Source of the DNA: Martelella sp. NC20
GTDB lineage: Bacteria > Pseudomonadota > Alphaproteobacteria > Rhizobiales > Rhizobiaceae
DNA length: 64,000 nt
Reading direction: 5' to 3'
Assembly: GCF_013459645.1 (NCBI RefSeq)
Contig: NZ_CP054861.1
Location: 2,592,001-2,656,000 of the forward strand
Shown: piece by piece, positions 44,069 to 55,464 of the stretch
How the letters are laid out: each line of letters begins with the position of its first letter
Position numbering within the stretch: position 1 is the first letter of the stretch
Translations under genes and position numbers: made by a program
Notes under the pieces: model-generated
What the model was told of the DNA's origin: nothing
What the model saw: only the letters and a program-made list of their open reading frames with translations
Database searches by the model: none

Positions 44069-44340
44069 CACCAAAGGACCCGCTGCGTTGATGACGCGGC
44101 GGGCTCCTGCAAGATCGGGCTGAACCTTTTGCAGTAACGGATGTGATTTCTCCTTGTCTTCGCATGAGATGCCTGCCGGACTGCCCGTTCCGGCGCGGGC
44201 AACGCGGCACTCGACATTGCCTTCCGTTTGGCCTATATGGGCGCCAGCATTGAAATAGATGCGCATGAATGGCCCCTGCTGGACGACATCCCGGCCCGGG
44301 CGACTTGAAACACCCTCATTTCTCAAAGAAAGGATGACCG

Positions 44341-44610
44341 ATGTCGATTACTGCTGAACGCAAGGCAGAGCTGATCAAGGAATACGCAATCAAGGAAGGC
44401 GACACCGGTTCGCCCGAAGTTCAGGTTGCGATCCTCACCGAGCGGATCACCAACCTGACCGAGCACTTCAAGGACCACAAGAAGGACAACCATTCCCGCC
44501 GTGGTCTGCTGACGCTGGTTTCGACCCGCCGTTCGCTGCTTGATTATGTAAAGCGCATCGATGAAAGCCGTTATACGAGCCTTATCGGCCGTCTCGGCAT
44601 TCGCCGCTAA
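44341..44610 (+). CDS. rpsO: 30S ribosomal protein S15
   Basis: 89 residues, exactly the family length, with the hallmark [27 protein letters not shown] and [12 protein letters not shown]. Binds 16S rRNA in the platform. It precedes pnp as in most Proteobacteria. Ribosome site AAAGGA 7 bp before the ATG. The preceding 44069-44340 region holds no gene that I can support. Confidence 0.98.
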   Translation: MSITAERKAELIKEYAIKEGDTGSPEVQVAILTERITNLTEHFKDHKKDNHSRRGLLTLVSTRRSLLDYVKRIDESRYTSLIGRLGIRR

Positions 44611-44618
44611 GTTTTATC

Positions 44619-44645
44619 CGGCGGGCGTTTGCGTCCGCCGTTTCC
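44619..44645 (+). terminator. Stem-loop after rpsO (attenuator between rpsO and pnp)
   Basis: CGGCGGGCG-TTTG-CGTCCGCCG followed by TTTCC. The stem has one mismatch pairing. Matches the position of the partial terminator between rpsO and pnp known in E. coli. Confidence 0.65.
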
Positions 44646-44737
44646 ATTTGCGCTGAAGAGCGCCGGTTTTGTGCCGTGGCGGGCACAGGATCAGAAAGCG
44701 CAGCCCCGGAACGTCCGGCGCTGCATGCCGAAACGGA

Positions 44738-44806
44738 CCTGTCATGGGGCAGGATTGCAGGCTGCTTCGCTTACCGGAAGCAGCACGTTGTCTTGCCCGT
44801 GACGTG
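44738..44806 (+). promoter_or_regulatory. Long interrupted stem-loop in the pnp leader
   Basis: Outer stem GTCATGGGGCAGG / CTTGCCCGTGAC flanks an inner hairpin GCTGCTTC (44761-44768) / GAAGCAGC (44777-44784). An RNase III-cleaved stem in the same place autoregulates pnp in E. coli; a similar role here is inference. Confidence 0.55.
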
Positions 44807-44885
44807 TCGAATGAAACGTGACGCCGCGGCATCGCCTTCCGTTCTGTGGAAGGGCGGGGTCGCAGCATTTGTTAAAGGACAAGAC

Positions 44886-47024
<2,139 letters not shown>

Positions 47025-47054
47025 GGGCGGCGGACGGTCGGTTTCTGATCCGTC

Positions 47055-47072
47055 GGAGCATTGATGCTCCTT
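47055..47072 (+). terminator. Short hairpin after pnp
   Basis: GGAGCA-TTGA-TGCTCC followed by TTCC. Weak terminator; a larger palindromic repeat follows directly. Confidence 0.4.
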
Positions 47073-47073
47073 C

Positions 47074-47212
47074 CAATCTCCCCCCTTGAGGGGGGAGATG
47101 TCGCGAAAGCGACAGAGAGGGGTGAACCCTCTCTGCTTTCTCAGAATATGCGGTTTGCGCTGCACCCCTCTCTGCCCCTGTCGGGGCATCTCTCCCTCAA
47201 GGGGAGAGATTG
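47074..47212. repeat. 139-bp palindromic (MITE-like) intergenic element
   Basis: Terminal inverted repeats of about 50 bp: the left arm starts CAATCTCCCCCCTTGAGG and the right arm, inverted, CAATCTCTCCCCTTGAGG. Both contain internal sub-palindromes (e.g. GTCGCGAAAGCGAC) and end in CAGAGAGGGGTG. No ORF inside. Elements with this 'CTCCCCCTTGAGGGGGAGA...CAGAGAGGGGTG' look are frequent in Rhizobiales intergenic regions. Confidence 0.8.
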
Positions 47213-47288
47213 CAAGAGGCGCGGCCTGGCAGACCGACAATTCCAGGCGTGAGCTGAAATCGCTCGCGCCTTTTTCACAGGTGACATC

Positions 47289-48296
47289 ATGGCTCGCGAG
47301 ACGCTGAAAACCATCTTCCATCCCTTCGAAAGCGGCACGATCGCCATGCCGGAGGCGGGACGCTGCCTGTTTCTGGGGGCCGAGCCCGGCTACCGGGCGC
47401 CGGAAGGCTTTGCCGCGGAAATCGAGGCGGTGCAGCCGTTTCGTCCGCCGTATACGGGGCTTGAGCGCGCCGGCGTCGCCGTAACGCCTGAGGCGGGCGA
47501 GGGGCCTTACGACCTGGCGCTCATTCTGCTCACCAAGCATCGCGGCGAAAACGAGAACCGGATCGCGGAAGCGCTCGAGAAGACCGTGCCCGGCGGTTTC
47601 ATCGTGATCGCGGGCACCAAGGAGGAAGGCATCCAGTCGCTGAGGAAGCGGCTCGGCCATCTGTTTTCCGACCTCGATTCGATGCCGAAATATCATGGCG
47701 TCGCGGTCTGGTTCACCCGGCCGGACGATGCCTCGGAGGCGATCGGAAAACTGACCCATCCGACCGTCGAGATCGACGGCCGGTTCACCACCGTGCCGGG
47801 CCTGTTCTCGCATGACCGGGTCGACGAGGGATCGCGTATTCTGGGCGAACGCCTGCCGGAGGATTTCTCCGGCATGGCGGCTGATTTCGGCGCCGGCTGG
47901 GGCTATCTGTCGGCGATGCTTGCCGAACGCGCGCCACGCGCGGAGACGATCGATCTCTACGAGGCGGACTATCGCGCGCTGGAGCGGGCGAAGGTCAATC
48001 TCGCCGGCCAACAGGGCGCGTTCCGCTATTTCTGGCAGGATCTTGCGGGCGAAAAGGTCAGGACGCGCTACGACCTGATTGTCATGAACCCGCCCTTCCA
48101 TGCCGGCAAGGCTGCGGAGCCCTCGCTCGGCAAGGCGCTGATCAAGGCAGCCAGCGATGCCCTGAAGCCCGGCGGCCGGCTGCTTCTGGTCGCCAATCGC
48201 GGTCTGCCCTACGAGCCGGTGCTTGCGGAAAACTTCAAGGCGAGCGGCGAGGAGTATCGCAACGCCCGCTTCAAGATCCTCTGGGGCCGGAAGTGA
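47289..48296 (+). CDS. rsmC: Class I SAM-dependent RNA methyltransferase, RsmC-like
   Basis: 335 residues. N-terminal pseudo-methyltransferase half, then the SAM fold ADFGAGWGYLSAMLAERAP and the catalytic NPPFHAG (residues about 255-265). NPPF followed by H is the RsmC/RlmG signature of guanine-N2 methyltransferases; RsmC modifies G1207 of 16S rRNA. Start just after the palindromic repeat. Overlaps the VOC gene by 4 bp (GTGA). Confidence 0.85.
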   Translation: MARETLKTIFHPFESGTIAMPEAGRCLFLGAEPGYRAPEGFAAEIEAVQPFRPPYTGLERAGVAVTPEAGEGPYDLALILLTKHRGENENRIAEALEKTVPGGFIVIAGTKEEGIQSLRKRLGHLFSDLDSMPKYHGVAVWFTRPDDASEAIGKLTHPTVEIDGRFTTVPGLFSHDRVDEGSRILGERLPEDFSGMAADFGAGWGYLSAMLAERAPRAETIDLYEADYRALERAKVNLAGQQGAFRYFWQDLAGEKVRTRYDLIVMNPPFHAGKAAEPSLGKALIKAASDALKPGGRLLLVANRGLPYEPVLAENFKASGEEYRNARFKILWGRK

Positions 48297-48691
48297 AGTT
48301 CAACGCCCTCATTCCCGAACTCGGCGTGAGGGACCTGGCCGCAAGCCTCGATTTTTATGTCGGCCTGATCGGCTTTTCGGTAGCCTATGATCGGCCGGAG
48401 GAGGGCTTTGCCTTTCTGGAGCTTGGCGCGGCGCAGCTTATGCTGGACACGATCGGCATGGGACGAAGCTTCGGCGAAGCTGCGTCAACGCCCCTCGGCG
48501 GCGGCATCAATTTCCAGCTCGAAGTGGACGATCTCGACGGGATCGTGAGCCGCCTTGCGGCAGCGGACTGGCCTGTCGTGCTTGGCCCCGAGGAGCGCCG
48601 GTATCGAACGCCGGATGGCGAAAGGGGCCAGCGCCAACTCTGGGTCCGCGACCCGGACGGCTATCTTCTCAGGCCGTTTCAGCCGATCTGA
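48293..48691 (+). CDS. VOC-superfamily protein (bleomycin-resistance/glyoxalase-like)
   Basis: 132 residues of a single vicinal-oxygen-chelate domain. The pattern LGVRDLAASLDFYVGLIGFSV at the start, INFQLEVDDLDGIVSRL in the middle and WVRDPDGYLLR near the end is typical. Metal residues are not certain, and resistance proteins of this type may lack metal altogether. GTG start overlaps rsmC. Function unassigned. Confidence 0.8.
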   Translation: MKFNALIPELGVRDLAASLDFYVGLIGFSVAYDRPEEGFAFLELGAAQLMLDTIGMGRSFGEAASTPLGGGINFQLEVDDLDGIVSRLAAADWPVVLGPEERRYRTPDGERGQRQLWVRDPDGYLLRPFQPI

Positions 48692-48715
48692 GCGCCGTCC
48701 GGCCCTGACTGGCGT

Positions 48716-48922
48716 CTACTGCTCGCCGAGCTTCATCGACGGATCGTAATCCTTGCCCTCGACTTCCTTGGTGACGGCCTGGCCGCAATAGGTCTTGCCG
48801 AGCTGCGGGTCGAAGGTCAGCGACGGCGAGCCGTGGAGTTGCCAGCCCTTGTTGAGCGCGTCGGTGACGCGATGGCAGAAGGATGATTCATCCGGGCCGG
48901 TGAGAAAGCGATAGAGTTTCAT
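48716..48922 (-). CDS. DUF1737 small protein
   Basis: 68-residue cytoplasmic protein with the DUF1737 pattern LYRFLTGPDESSFCHRV, LNKGWQLHGSPSLTFD and QAVTKEV. No function known. ATG overlaps the stop of the CitE-like gene by 4 bp, so it is co-translated with it. Confidence 0.82.
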   Translation of the reverse strand: MKLYRFLTGPDESSFCHRVTDALNKGWQLHGSPSLTFDPQLGKTYCGQAVTKEVEGKDYDPSMKLGEQ

Positions 48923-49812
48923 TGTGTCTCCTTGGTTGTTTGAATGGCGACCATGCCGGCAAGCAGCGCTTCGGCCTGCTCCAGATGCAGGCGTTCGACC
49001 ATGCGGCCGTCAAGATCGATGACGTTTAACGCCGCAGCGCCCGGTTTTGCAAATGCGGCGATGATCGCGCGCGCTTCGGCCACAGCGTCTTCCGACGGGC
49101 TGAAATGGCGGTTGGCGGCGTCGATCTGGCTCGGGTGGATCAGCATCTTGCCGTCAAACCCCATGGCGGCGCCTTCAGCGCATTCGGCCGCGTAACCTTC
49201 ATGATCGGCGAAATCATTATAGACGCCGTCGACGACATGGAGGCCGTAGGCGCGGGCGGCAAGCACCGTCTGCATCAGCCATGGCACGAGATAGGCGCGG
49301 CCGGGCGATGGCGCCACGCCGGTCTCAGCGCGCAGGTCGTTGACGCCGACGATCAGCGCCGCAAGCCGCCCGCCGGTCCGAACATCGGAGCAGGCGCCTG
49401 CAATGGCCGCGGCATTGACCACGCCTTCCGGGGTTTCGATCATCGCCCAGAGCTTCATGCGCGTGGCCGCGCCGTTTTGCTCCAGCAGCGCGCCCGCTGC
49501 CTCCATCGTCGCCACATTGCCGACCTTGGGCAGCAGGACGGCATCCGGCCGGCAGGCGAGCACGGTCTTCAGGTCTTCGTTTCCCGCTTCTGTGTCGAGC
49601 GGGTTCACCCGGATCGCGGTCACGCCTTGGGGCCGGGTCTCGCCGTAGAGCCGCTTCAGGTTTTCGCGCGCCTCGGCCTTTTTCTCCGGCGCGACGGCAT
49701 CCTCCAGATCGTAGATGATCGCGTCGGCGGCAAGCGTTTTCGACTTTTGCAGCGCGCGCTGATTGATGGCGGGAACGCTTAGCAGTGAACGCCACAGTTT
49801 GATGGACGTCAT
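48919..49812 (-). CDS. CitE-like CoA-ester lyase (HpcH/HpaI aldolase family)
   Basis: 297 residues. TIM-barrel Mg2+ enzyme of the malyl-CoA / citramalyl-CoA / citrate lyase beta family. Conserved elements are LRSLLSVPAINQRALQK-like N-terminus, IIYDLEDAVAPEKK, IRVNPLD (substrate Arg), LWAMIETPEGVVNA and GFDGKMLIHPSQID. The start is placed at the second ATG, 8 bp after AGGA; an ATG two codons earlier is possible. Substrate is unclear. Followed by the DUF1737 gene. Confidence 0.85.
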   Translation of the reverse strand: MTSIKLWRSLLSVPAINQRALQKSKTLAADAIIYDLEDAVAPEKKAEARENLKRLYGETRPQGVTAIRVNPLDTEAGNEDLKTVLACRPDAVLLPKVGNVATMEAAGALLEQNGAATRMKLWAMIETPEGVVNAAAIAGACSDVRTGGRLAALIVGVNDLRAETGVAPSPGRAYLVPWLMQTVLAARAYGLHVVDGVYNDFADHEGYAAECAEGAAMGFDGKMLIHPSQIDAANRHFSPSEDAVAEARAIIAAFAKPGAAALNVIDLDGRMVERLHLEQAEALLAGMVAIQTTKETQ

Positions 49813-49973
49813 GGTCATATTCCTGACAATTTCCGGACTCACTAGTTTTACCAGTGCTTGAAAATAATGCCTTGCAGAGTTTTCGCCAGCATTCAGTGAG
49901 ACAAAATGGCCTGCACCTCTTGCGCAACGGCCCCCGACGCGCCAGATTACAAAGTGTGAAAGGAAAACTGACA

Positions 49974-50213
49974 ATGGAAAATTTCCGCTCCGTAGTGATG
50001 GCAATTGTCGGGCTGGCCGCCGTGGCCTTCGTGACTGTTTTTGCTGCTTCCGTTGGACTGGCGCTTCTCGGCCTACTCGCCGTGCTGACCGTCGCGCGCA
50101 TGGTGGCGTTCAAGCTCAGCCGTGTGCCCGTTCCGGTTCGCACCCGCGACTGCCGCCGCAAGGATGGCATGCGCGTGTGGGATGACGGCAAGGGCAAGAT
50201 CATCGACCTCTGA
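49974..50213 (+). CDS. Small membrane protein, function unknown
   Basis: 79 residues: an N-terminal hydrophobic stretch of about 35 residues (two short helices, AIVGLAAVAFVTVFAASVG and ALLGLLAVLTVARM) and a basic C-terminal tail with RTRDCRRKDGMRVWDDGKGK. Start chosen by the AAAGGA ribosome site; a longer upstream frame has none. I do not recognise the family. Divergent from the CitE-like gene. Confidence 0.65.
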   Translation: MENFRSVVMAIVGLAAVAFVTVFAASVGLALLGLLAVLTVARMVAFKLSRVPVPVRTRDCRRKDGMRVWDDGKGKIIDL

Positions 50214-50245
50214 GAGGTTCGATATCGCCGGTCGATCGCTTTTTG

Positions 50246-50275
50246 GGCAGCCCTTGCGGCTGCCTCTGTTTTTTT
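50246..50275 (+). terminator. Rho-independent terminator
   Basis: GGCAGCC-CTTGC-GGCTGCC followed by TCTGTTTTTTT, between the small membrane protein gene and leuD. A textbook stem plus T-run. Confidence 0.88.
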
Positions 50276-50368
50276 CGCGCGTACCAAAAGGTACAGTTTT
50301 CCGTTGAAAGCGGCGTAAAACCGCTATAGAGCGATGGCGAGCTCAATAAACGCGCCGAGGATGTCCTT

Positions 50369-50974
50369 ATGGAAAAATTTGTCAAGCTGACGGGCGTTGC
50401 CGCGCCCCTTCCGGTGGTCAATGTCGATACCGATATGATCATTCCTAAGGATTATCTGAAGACGATCAAGCGCACCGGTCTCGGTACCGGCCTTTTCGCC
50501 GAAGCGCGGTATCATCAGGATGGCTCTGAAAATCCCGACTTCGTTTTGAACAAGCCCGCCTATCGCGATGCCAAGATCCTCGTTGCCGGCGATAATTTCG
50601 GCTGCGGCTCCTCGCGCGAGCATGCGCCGTGGGCGCTTGCCGATTTCGGCATTCGCTGCGTGATCTCGACCAGCTTCGCCGACATTTTCTACAATAACTG
50701 CTTCAAGAACGGCATTCTGCCGATCATCGTCTCGCCCGAAGAGCTGGAGAAGCTGATGGACGATGCCGAGCGCGGGTCGAACGCGGTGGTGACGGTCGAT
50801 CTTGAAAGCTGCGAAATCTCCGGTCCCGACGGCGGCTCGATCAAGTTCGAACTCGACGCGTTCAGGCGCCACTGCCTGTTGAACGGTCTCGACGACATCT
50901 CACTGACGCTTGCCAAGAGCGACAATATCGCCAGCTACGAAACAAAGCTCGCCGCCGAACGCCCCTGGGCCTGA
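50369..50974 (+). CDS. leuD: 3-isopropylmalate dehydratase small subunit
   Basis: 201 residues, usual length. Swivelling-domain subunit of the leucine-biosynthetic isomerase that works with LeuC. Motifs: [37 protein letters not shown] and [17 protein letters not shown]. leuC is not in the window, as is common in Rhizobiales where leuC, leuD and leuB are separated. Confidence 0.96.
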   Translation: MEKFVKLTGVAAPLPVVNVDTDMIIPKDYLKTIKRTGLGTGLFAEARYHQDGSENPDFVLNKPAYRDAKILVAGDNFGCGSSREHAPWALADFGIRCVISTSFADIFYNNCFKNGILPIIVSPEELEKLMDDAERGSNAVVTVDLESCEISGPDGGSIKFELDAFRRHCLLNGLDDISLTLAKSDNIASYETKLAAERPWA

Positions 50975-51177
50975 GAGCGGCGGTCTTCTGCCGAACAGTC
51001 GAAATTGCGGAGAATGAATGGCTTCGCAATTTTCTGCGAACGTAGCCATCAAGGAACCGCCGGTGTTTTGGGGCCCGGTTGCCGGCGGAACTCTGTTGAT
51101 CTGTCGGTAGTGCGGGCATGATATTCTCCCTGCGTCGTGGCTGGGCAGGACCCGGTTTTCCCGTGTATGGGAAAAGC

Positions 51178-51828
51178 ATGAAAAACCCCAGGCGCTTCAT
51201 CCTCGACAATACCGTGATCATGGTCCCGCCGCATGTGCCGGAAATCCGCCTCCGGCTGGCGAGCGAGGTGCATGAACTGTGGCTGAAGACCGAGGGCGAG
51301 CTTGAGGACATCGGCGTGCCGCCGCCGTTCTGGGCCTTTGCCTGGGCCGGCGGGCAGGGGCTGGCGCGCTATGTGCTCGATCATCCGACGAGCGTGGCGG
51401 GCAAGCGGGTCGTCGACTTCGCCAGCGGATCCGGGCTGGTGGCGATCGCGGCGGCAAAGGCGGGCGCGATCGCAGTGCTTGCGGCGGATATCGATCCGTT
51501 TTCGGCCATTGCCGTCCAACTCAATTCGGAACTGAATGGCGTTTCAGTCGGGTTCACCGGGCTCGACCTGATGGCGACGATCCCCGATTGCGATGTGCTG
51601 CTTGCCGGTGACGTGTTTTACGATGCCGAATGGGCGGCGGCGCTGCTGCCCTGGTTTGAGCGGCTCGATGCGGCAGGGATCACCATTCTCGTCGGCGATC
51701 CGGGGCGGGCCTATTGCCCGAAGGAGCGGCTGGAGCGGCTTGCCGAATACCACGTGCCGGTCACCCGCGTTCTGGAGGACAGCGAGGTGAAGCGGACCAC
51801 GGTCTGGCGTTTCGTCGGGAGCAACTGA
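51178..51828 (+). CDS. SAM-dependent methyltransferase (Nnt1/ETFB-lysine methyltransferase-like)
   Basis: 216 residues from the ATG before KNPRRFILDN (longer frame starts at 51118). Motif I VVDFASGSGLVAIAAAKAG, post-motif DIDPF, and AGDVFYDAEWA in the position of the family's (D/N)xFY motif. COG3897-like members methylate protein lysines or nicotinamide; the substrate here is unknown. Stem-loop AACATGAG/CTCATGTT follows the stop. Confidence 0.75.
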   Translation: MKNPRRFILDNTVIMVPPHVPEIRLRLASEVHELWLKTEGELEDIGVPPPFWAFAWAGGQGLARYVLDHPTSVAGKRVVDFASGSGLVAIAAAKAGAIAVLAADIDPFSAIAVQLNSELNGVSVGFTGLDLMATIPDCDVLLAGDVFYDAEWAAALLPWFERLDAAGITILVGDPGRAYCPKERLERLAEYHVPVTRVLEDSEVKRTTVWRFVGSN

Positions 51829-51835
51829 GTCGTCA

Positions 51836-51858
51836 AACATGAGTTTCTGGCTCATGTT
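51836..51858 (+). terminator. Hairpin after the methyltransferase gene
   Basis: AACATGAG-TTTCTGG-CTCATGTT, 8-bp perfect stem 7 bp past the stop codon, without a T-run. Possible terminator. The rest of 51859-52108 holds no gene; it should contain the sdhC promoter. Confidence 0.4.
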
Positions 51859-52108
51859 AACTGCTTGAATTTCCACGCCCCGGATGGACTTGATGACAAA
51901 AGCATGCGATTTTCCGGGCCCGACAAACGGTCTTTTTCAATCCGCCGCGTGTCAAACCGATTAAATCGGCGCGGGCGGATCGAATGGGCTTGTCGCGGTC
52001 GTTTGCGGTGGCTACACCACCGGGGAACATCGGTTCCGCCCGACATTGGTTGCCGGGTGAGGCCGAATGCACAAATGCCGCGTCCTATTGAACGCCTGCG
52101 AGGTTCTG

Positions 52109-52501
52109 ATGGCCAACCCGACCAGCAACCGGCCCCTGTCGCCGCATCTCCAAGTCTACCGGTTCATTCCGACCATGGCGATGTCGATCATCCACCGCAT
52201 TACCGGCGGCGCGATGTATTTCGGTACGATCCTGCTTGCCGCCTGGCTGGTTTCGGCGGCCATGGGCAAGGGGGCCTTCGATTGCGTGAGCTGGTTCTTC
52301 GGCTCCTGGCTCGGCGTTCTGATCCTGTTCGGCTACACTTGGGCGCTGGTGCATCACATGCTTGGCGGTCTTCGCCATTTTGCCTGGGATCTCGGTCACG
52401 GCATCGGCAAGGAATTCACCACGAAGATGGCGATCGCGCTGCCCTTCGTCTCGGTCGCGGTCACAGTCCTTCTGTGGATCGTCGGGCTTCTGGTTTGGTA
52501 G
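52109..52501 (+). CDS. sdhC: Succinate dehydrogenase cytochrome b556 subunit
   Basis: 130 residues, three membrane helices. SIIHRITGGAMYFG is the SdhC signature and the heme-ligand His lies in HHMLGGLRHFAWD. The start at MANPTSNRP is preferred (GAGG site); an ATG 14 codons earlier is unlikely. With SdhD it anchors complex II and binds ubiquinone. Confidence 0.95.
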   Translation: MANPTSNRPLSPHLQVYRFIPTMAMSIIHRITGGAMYFGTILLAAWLVSAAMGKGAFDCVSWFFGSWLGVLILFGYTWALVHHMLGGLRHFAWDLGHGIGKEFTTKMAIALPFVSVAVTVLLWIVGLLVW

Positions 52502-52511
52502 GGAGAGCACC

Positions 52512-52892
52512 ATGGATATGCGTACACCGCTAAAAAAGGTTCGCGGCCTCGGCTCCGCCCGGGAAGGCACCCATCATTTCTGGGTGCAGCGGATGACGGC
52601 CGTCGCCCTCGTGCCGCTGTTCGTTCTGTTCATCATCTTCATCATCGCCCATATCGGCGCGCCTTATGAAGAGGTGGTGGCAAGCCTCGGCAATCCCTTC
52701 ATCGCCGTGCTGATGGGGCTGATGGTGATTGCCGGCCTCATTCACATGCGCATCGGCATGCAGGAAATCATCGACGATTACATCCACAACGAACTGGCGA
52801 GGCTGTGCGCCGTGATGGCGAACACGTTCTTTACCGTTCTGATCGGCGGGCTCTGTCTGTTCGCCATCCTGAAAATCGCGTTTGTAGGATAA
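52512..52892 (+). CDS. sdhD: Succinate dehydrogenase membrane anchor subunit
   Basis: 126 residues with three helices. N-terminal [21 protein letters not shown] and the heme/quinone region [17 protein letters not shown] match SdhD. Ribosome site GGGAGAG; 10 bp after sdhC and 7 bp before sdhA. Confidence 0.95.
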   Translation: MDMRTPLKKVRGLGSAREGTHHFWVQRMTAVALVPLFVLFIIFIIAHIGAPYEEVVASLGNPFIAVLMGLMVIAGLIHMRIGMQEIIDDYIHNELARLCAVMANTFFTVLIGGLCLFAILKIAFVG

Positions 52893-52899
52893 TATTCAC

Positions 52900-54741
52900 A
52901 TGGCAACACCGTCTTCTCCCGCCGCCAATGGCAAGGCCTATGAATATGTCGACCACGCCTATGACGTGATCGTCGTCGGCGCCGGCGGTTCCGGCCTTCG
53001 CGCGACCCTCGGCATGGCCGAGCAGGGCTTCAAGACCGCCTGCATCACCAAGGTCTTCCCGACCCGTTCGCACACCGTTGCCGCCCAGGGCGGCATTGCC
53101 GCCTCGTTGCAGAACATGACGCCCGACAGCTGGCAGTGGCACCTCTACGACACCGTCAAGGGCTCCGACTGGCTCGGCGACGTCGATGCCATGCAGTATC
53201 TCGCCATGGAGGCGCCGCAGGCGGTCTATGAGCTCGAGCATTACGGCGTGCCGTTCTCCCGCAATGAAGAGGGCAAGATCTACCAGCGCCCGTTCGGCGG
53301 CCACATGCAGAACTACGGCGAAGGCCCGCCGGTGCAGCGTACCTGTGCCGCCGCCGACCGTACCGGCCACGCCATCCTGCACACGCTTTACGGCCAGTCG
53401 CTGAGGAACAACGCGGAATTCTTCATCGAATATTTCGCGCTCGACCTGATCATGAGCGATGACGGGGTCTGCACCGGCGTCGTCGCCTGGAACCTCGACG
53501 ACGGCACGATCCATCGCTTTTCCGCCAAGATGGTGGTGCTGGCGACCGGCGGCTACGGCCGCACCTATTTCTCCGCCACCTCGGCCCATACCTGCACCGG
53601 CGACGGCGCCGGTATGATCGCCCGTGCCGGCCTGCCGCTGCAGGACATGGAATTCGTGCAGTTCCACCCGACCGGCATCTACGGCGCCGGCTGCCTGATC
53701 ACCGAGGGCGCGCGCGGCGAGGGCGGCTATCTGGTCAATTCCGAGGGCGAGCGCTTCATGGAGCGCTATGCGCCGTCGGCCAAGGATCTGGCCTCGCGCG
53801 ACGTGGTGTCGCGCTGCATGACCATGGAAATCCGTGAAGGCCGCGGCGTCGGCAAGAACAAGGACCACATCTTTCTGCATCTCGACCACCTCGATCCGGC
53901 CGTGCTGCATGAGCGTCTTCCGGGCATTTCCGAGAGCGCCAAGATCTTCGCCGGCGTCGATGTCACCCGCGAGCCGATCCCGGTGCTGCCGACCGTCCAC
54001 TACAATATGGGCGGCATCCCGACCAACTATTTCGGCGAGGTGCTGAATGCGGACAGCGAAAACCCCGAGCGCCTGTCGCCCGGCCTGATGGCGGTCGGCG
54101 AGGCCGGCTGCGCCTCGGTGCACGGCGCCAACCGCCTCGGCTCCAACTCGCTGATCGACCTCGTGGTCTTCGGCCGCGCCGCCGCGATCCGCGCCGGCCA
54201 GGTGATCGACCGCGAAAGCCCGATCCCGGCGCTGAACATCGCCGCCTGCGACAGGATCATGGAGCGCTTCGACAAGACCCGCCACGCCTCCGGCTCGCAG
54301 CCGACGGCGGTGCTGCGCGACAAGATGCAGCGCGCCATGCAGGAAGAGGCCGCCGTGTTCCGCACCCAGGAAACGCTGGAGGAAGGCTGCCGCCGGATTT
54401 CGGAAATCTGGAAGGAACTGCCGGACGTCAAGGTCACCGACCGCTCGATGATCTGGAACTCCGACCTGGTAGAGACGCTGGAGCTGCAGAACCTGATGGC
54501 CTGCGCGATCACCACCGTCTATGGCGCCGAGGCCCGCAAGGAAAGCCGTGGCGCCCATGCCCGCGAGGACTATGCCGACGGTCCGTTCTCCGGCCGCGAC
54601 GACGAGAACTGGCGCAAGCACACGCTCGCCTGGGTGAACGAGGCCGGCGACGTCAGGCTCGACTACCGCCCGGTCCACACCGACCTGATCGCCGACGGCA
54701 TCGACATCAAGAAGATCGCCCCCAAGGCGCGGGTGTACTGA
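52900..54741 (+). CDS. sdhA: Succinate dehydrogenase flavoprotein subunit
   Basis: 613 residues, normal length. FAD-binding [19 protein letters not shown]; the covalently flavinylated His is in [11 protein letters not shown]; substrate-site elements [10 protein letters not shown] and the catalytic Arg region [11 protein letters not shown] are in place. Oxidises succinate to fumarate in the TCA cycle. Unusually, it is followed by a toxin-antitoxin pair and not by sdhB. Confidence 0.98.
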   Translation: MATPSSPAANGKAYEYVDHAYDVIVVGAGGSGLRATLGMAEQGFKTACITKVFPTRSHTVAAQGGIAASLQNMTPDSWQWHLYDTVKGSDWLGDVDAMQYLAMEAPQAVYELEHYGVPFSRNEEGKIYQRPFGGHMQNYGEGPPVQRTCAAADRTGHAILHTLYGQSLRNNAEFFIEYFALDLIMSDDGVCTGVVAWNLDDGTIHRFSAKMVVLATGGYGRTYFSATSAHTCTGDGAGMIARAGLPLQDMEFVQFHPTGIYGAGCLITEGARGEGGYLVNSEGERFMERYAPSAKDLASRDVVSRCMTMEIREGRGVGKNKDHIFLHLDHLDPAVLHERLPGISESAKIFAGVDVTREPIPVLPTVHYNMGGIPTNYFGEVLNADSENPERLSPGLMAVGEAGCASVHGANRLGSNSLIDLVVFGRAAAIRAGQVIDRESPIPALNIAACDRIMERFDKTRHASGSQPTAVLRDKMQRAMQEEAAVFRTQETLEEGCRRISEIWKELPDVKVTDRSMIWNSDLVETLELQNLMACAITTVYGAEARKESRGAHAREDYADGPFSGRDDENWRKHTLAWVNEAGDVRLDYRPVHTDLIADGIDIKKIAPKARVY

Positions 54742-54755
54742 TCGAGGAGAGTGCG

Positions 54756-54992
54756 ATGGGTGAGATAACGATAAAGGTCGTGGACGAGGCGCTGGTCCGG
54801 CGCCTGACCGAACTGGCCGACACCCATCAAATCTCGCCGGAAGCCGAGGCGACCGAGATTCTCCGCCGTGCCACCGGCGTTTCGCGCGATCGGGGGCGCA
54901 GAGTGGAGACGGCGAGGCGGATTGCCGCCCTGACGCCGCAGCGGCGGCAGACGGATGCGACAGAAATGTTGCGTCAGGATCGGGCGCGATGA
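54756..54992 (+). CDS. vapB: FitA/VapB-like antitoxin
   Basis: 78 residues. N-terminal ribbon-helix-helix-like segment ITIKVVDEALVRRLTELAD with an Arg/Lys-rich C-terminal tail of the type that threads into PIN toxins. Starts 14 bp after sdhA with GAGGAGAG, and overlaps the toxin gene by 4 bp. Together with the toxin it forms a type II system embedded in the sdh operon. Confidence 0.78.
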   Translation: MGEITIKVVDEALVRRLTELADTHQISPEAEATEILRRATGVSRDRGRRVETARRIAALTPQRRQTDATEMLRQDRAR

Positions 54993-55426
54993 CATTGGTC
55001 ATCGATTCCTCGGTGATCGTGAAGTGGTTCGTGCAGGAAGAAGGGCACGCGGAGGCGCTGGGACTGTTGGAGACGACGGAACGAATTTGTTGCCCGGACT
55101 TTGCCTTGGTCGAGGCCGCCAATGTGCTTTGGCGGAAAGTGCGCCTGAGCGAGATCGGGCCCGCGCAGGCAAGCGAGGCCGTTGGTCAGCTGGCGGGCTT
55201 CTTCGATGCGGTCGTACCGTCTTTTGAATTGCTGGAGGCGGCTTTTGAACTTGCCGGACGGCTTCAGCACAGTGTTTACGACTGCATGTTTCTCGCCTGT
55301 GCACTGAGGAGTGAGGATGATGTCCTGGTGTCGGCTGACGAGAGATTTTTGACGAAGGCATCGGAAAACGGCTTTGCGATGGCGGTCCGACCGCTGTCCG
55401 GACAGCCGCCGGCATTGAACGTCTGA
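54989..55426 (+). CDS. vapC: PIN-domain ribonuclease toxin (VapC)
   Basis: 145 residues, a complete PIN domain. Acidic metal ligands: D6 in VIDSSVIVKWF, Glu in ALVEAANVLWR, Asp in SVYDCMFLACAL and Asp in VSADERFLTKA. VapC toxins cleave tRNA or rRNA. The pair separates sdhA from sdhB by about 720 bp but is on the same strand, so polar expression of sdhB through it is likely. Confidence 0.85.
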   Translation: MTLVIDSSVIVKWFVQEEGHAEALGLLETTERICCPDFALVEAANVLWRKVRLSEIGPAQASEAVGQLAGFFDAVVPSFELLEAAFELAGRLQHSVYDCMFLACALRSEDDVLVSADERFLTKASENGFAMAVRPLSGQPPALNV

Positions 55427-55464
55427 AGCAAGACGGTATATTGTAGGAACACAGGGTAACCGCC

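Noticed and set aside
52831..55122. Long minus-strand frame opposite sdhA and vapB
   Set aside because: Antisense shadow; sdhA has all catalytic motifs on the plus strand.
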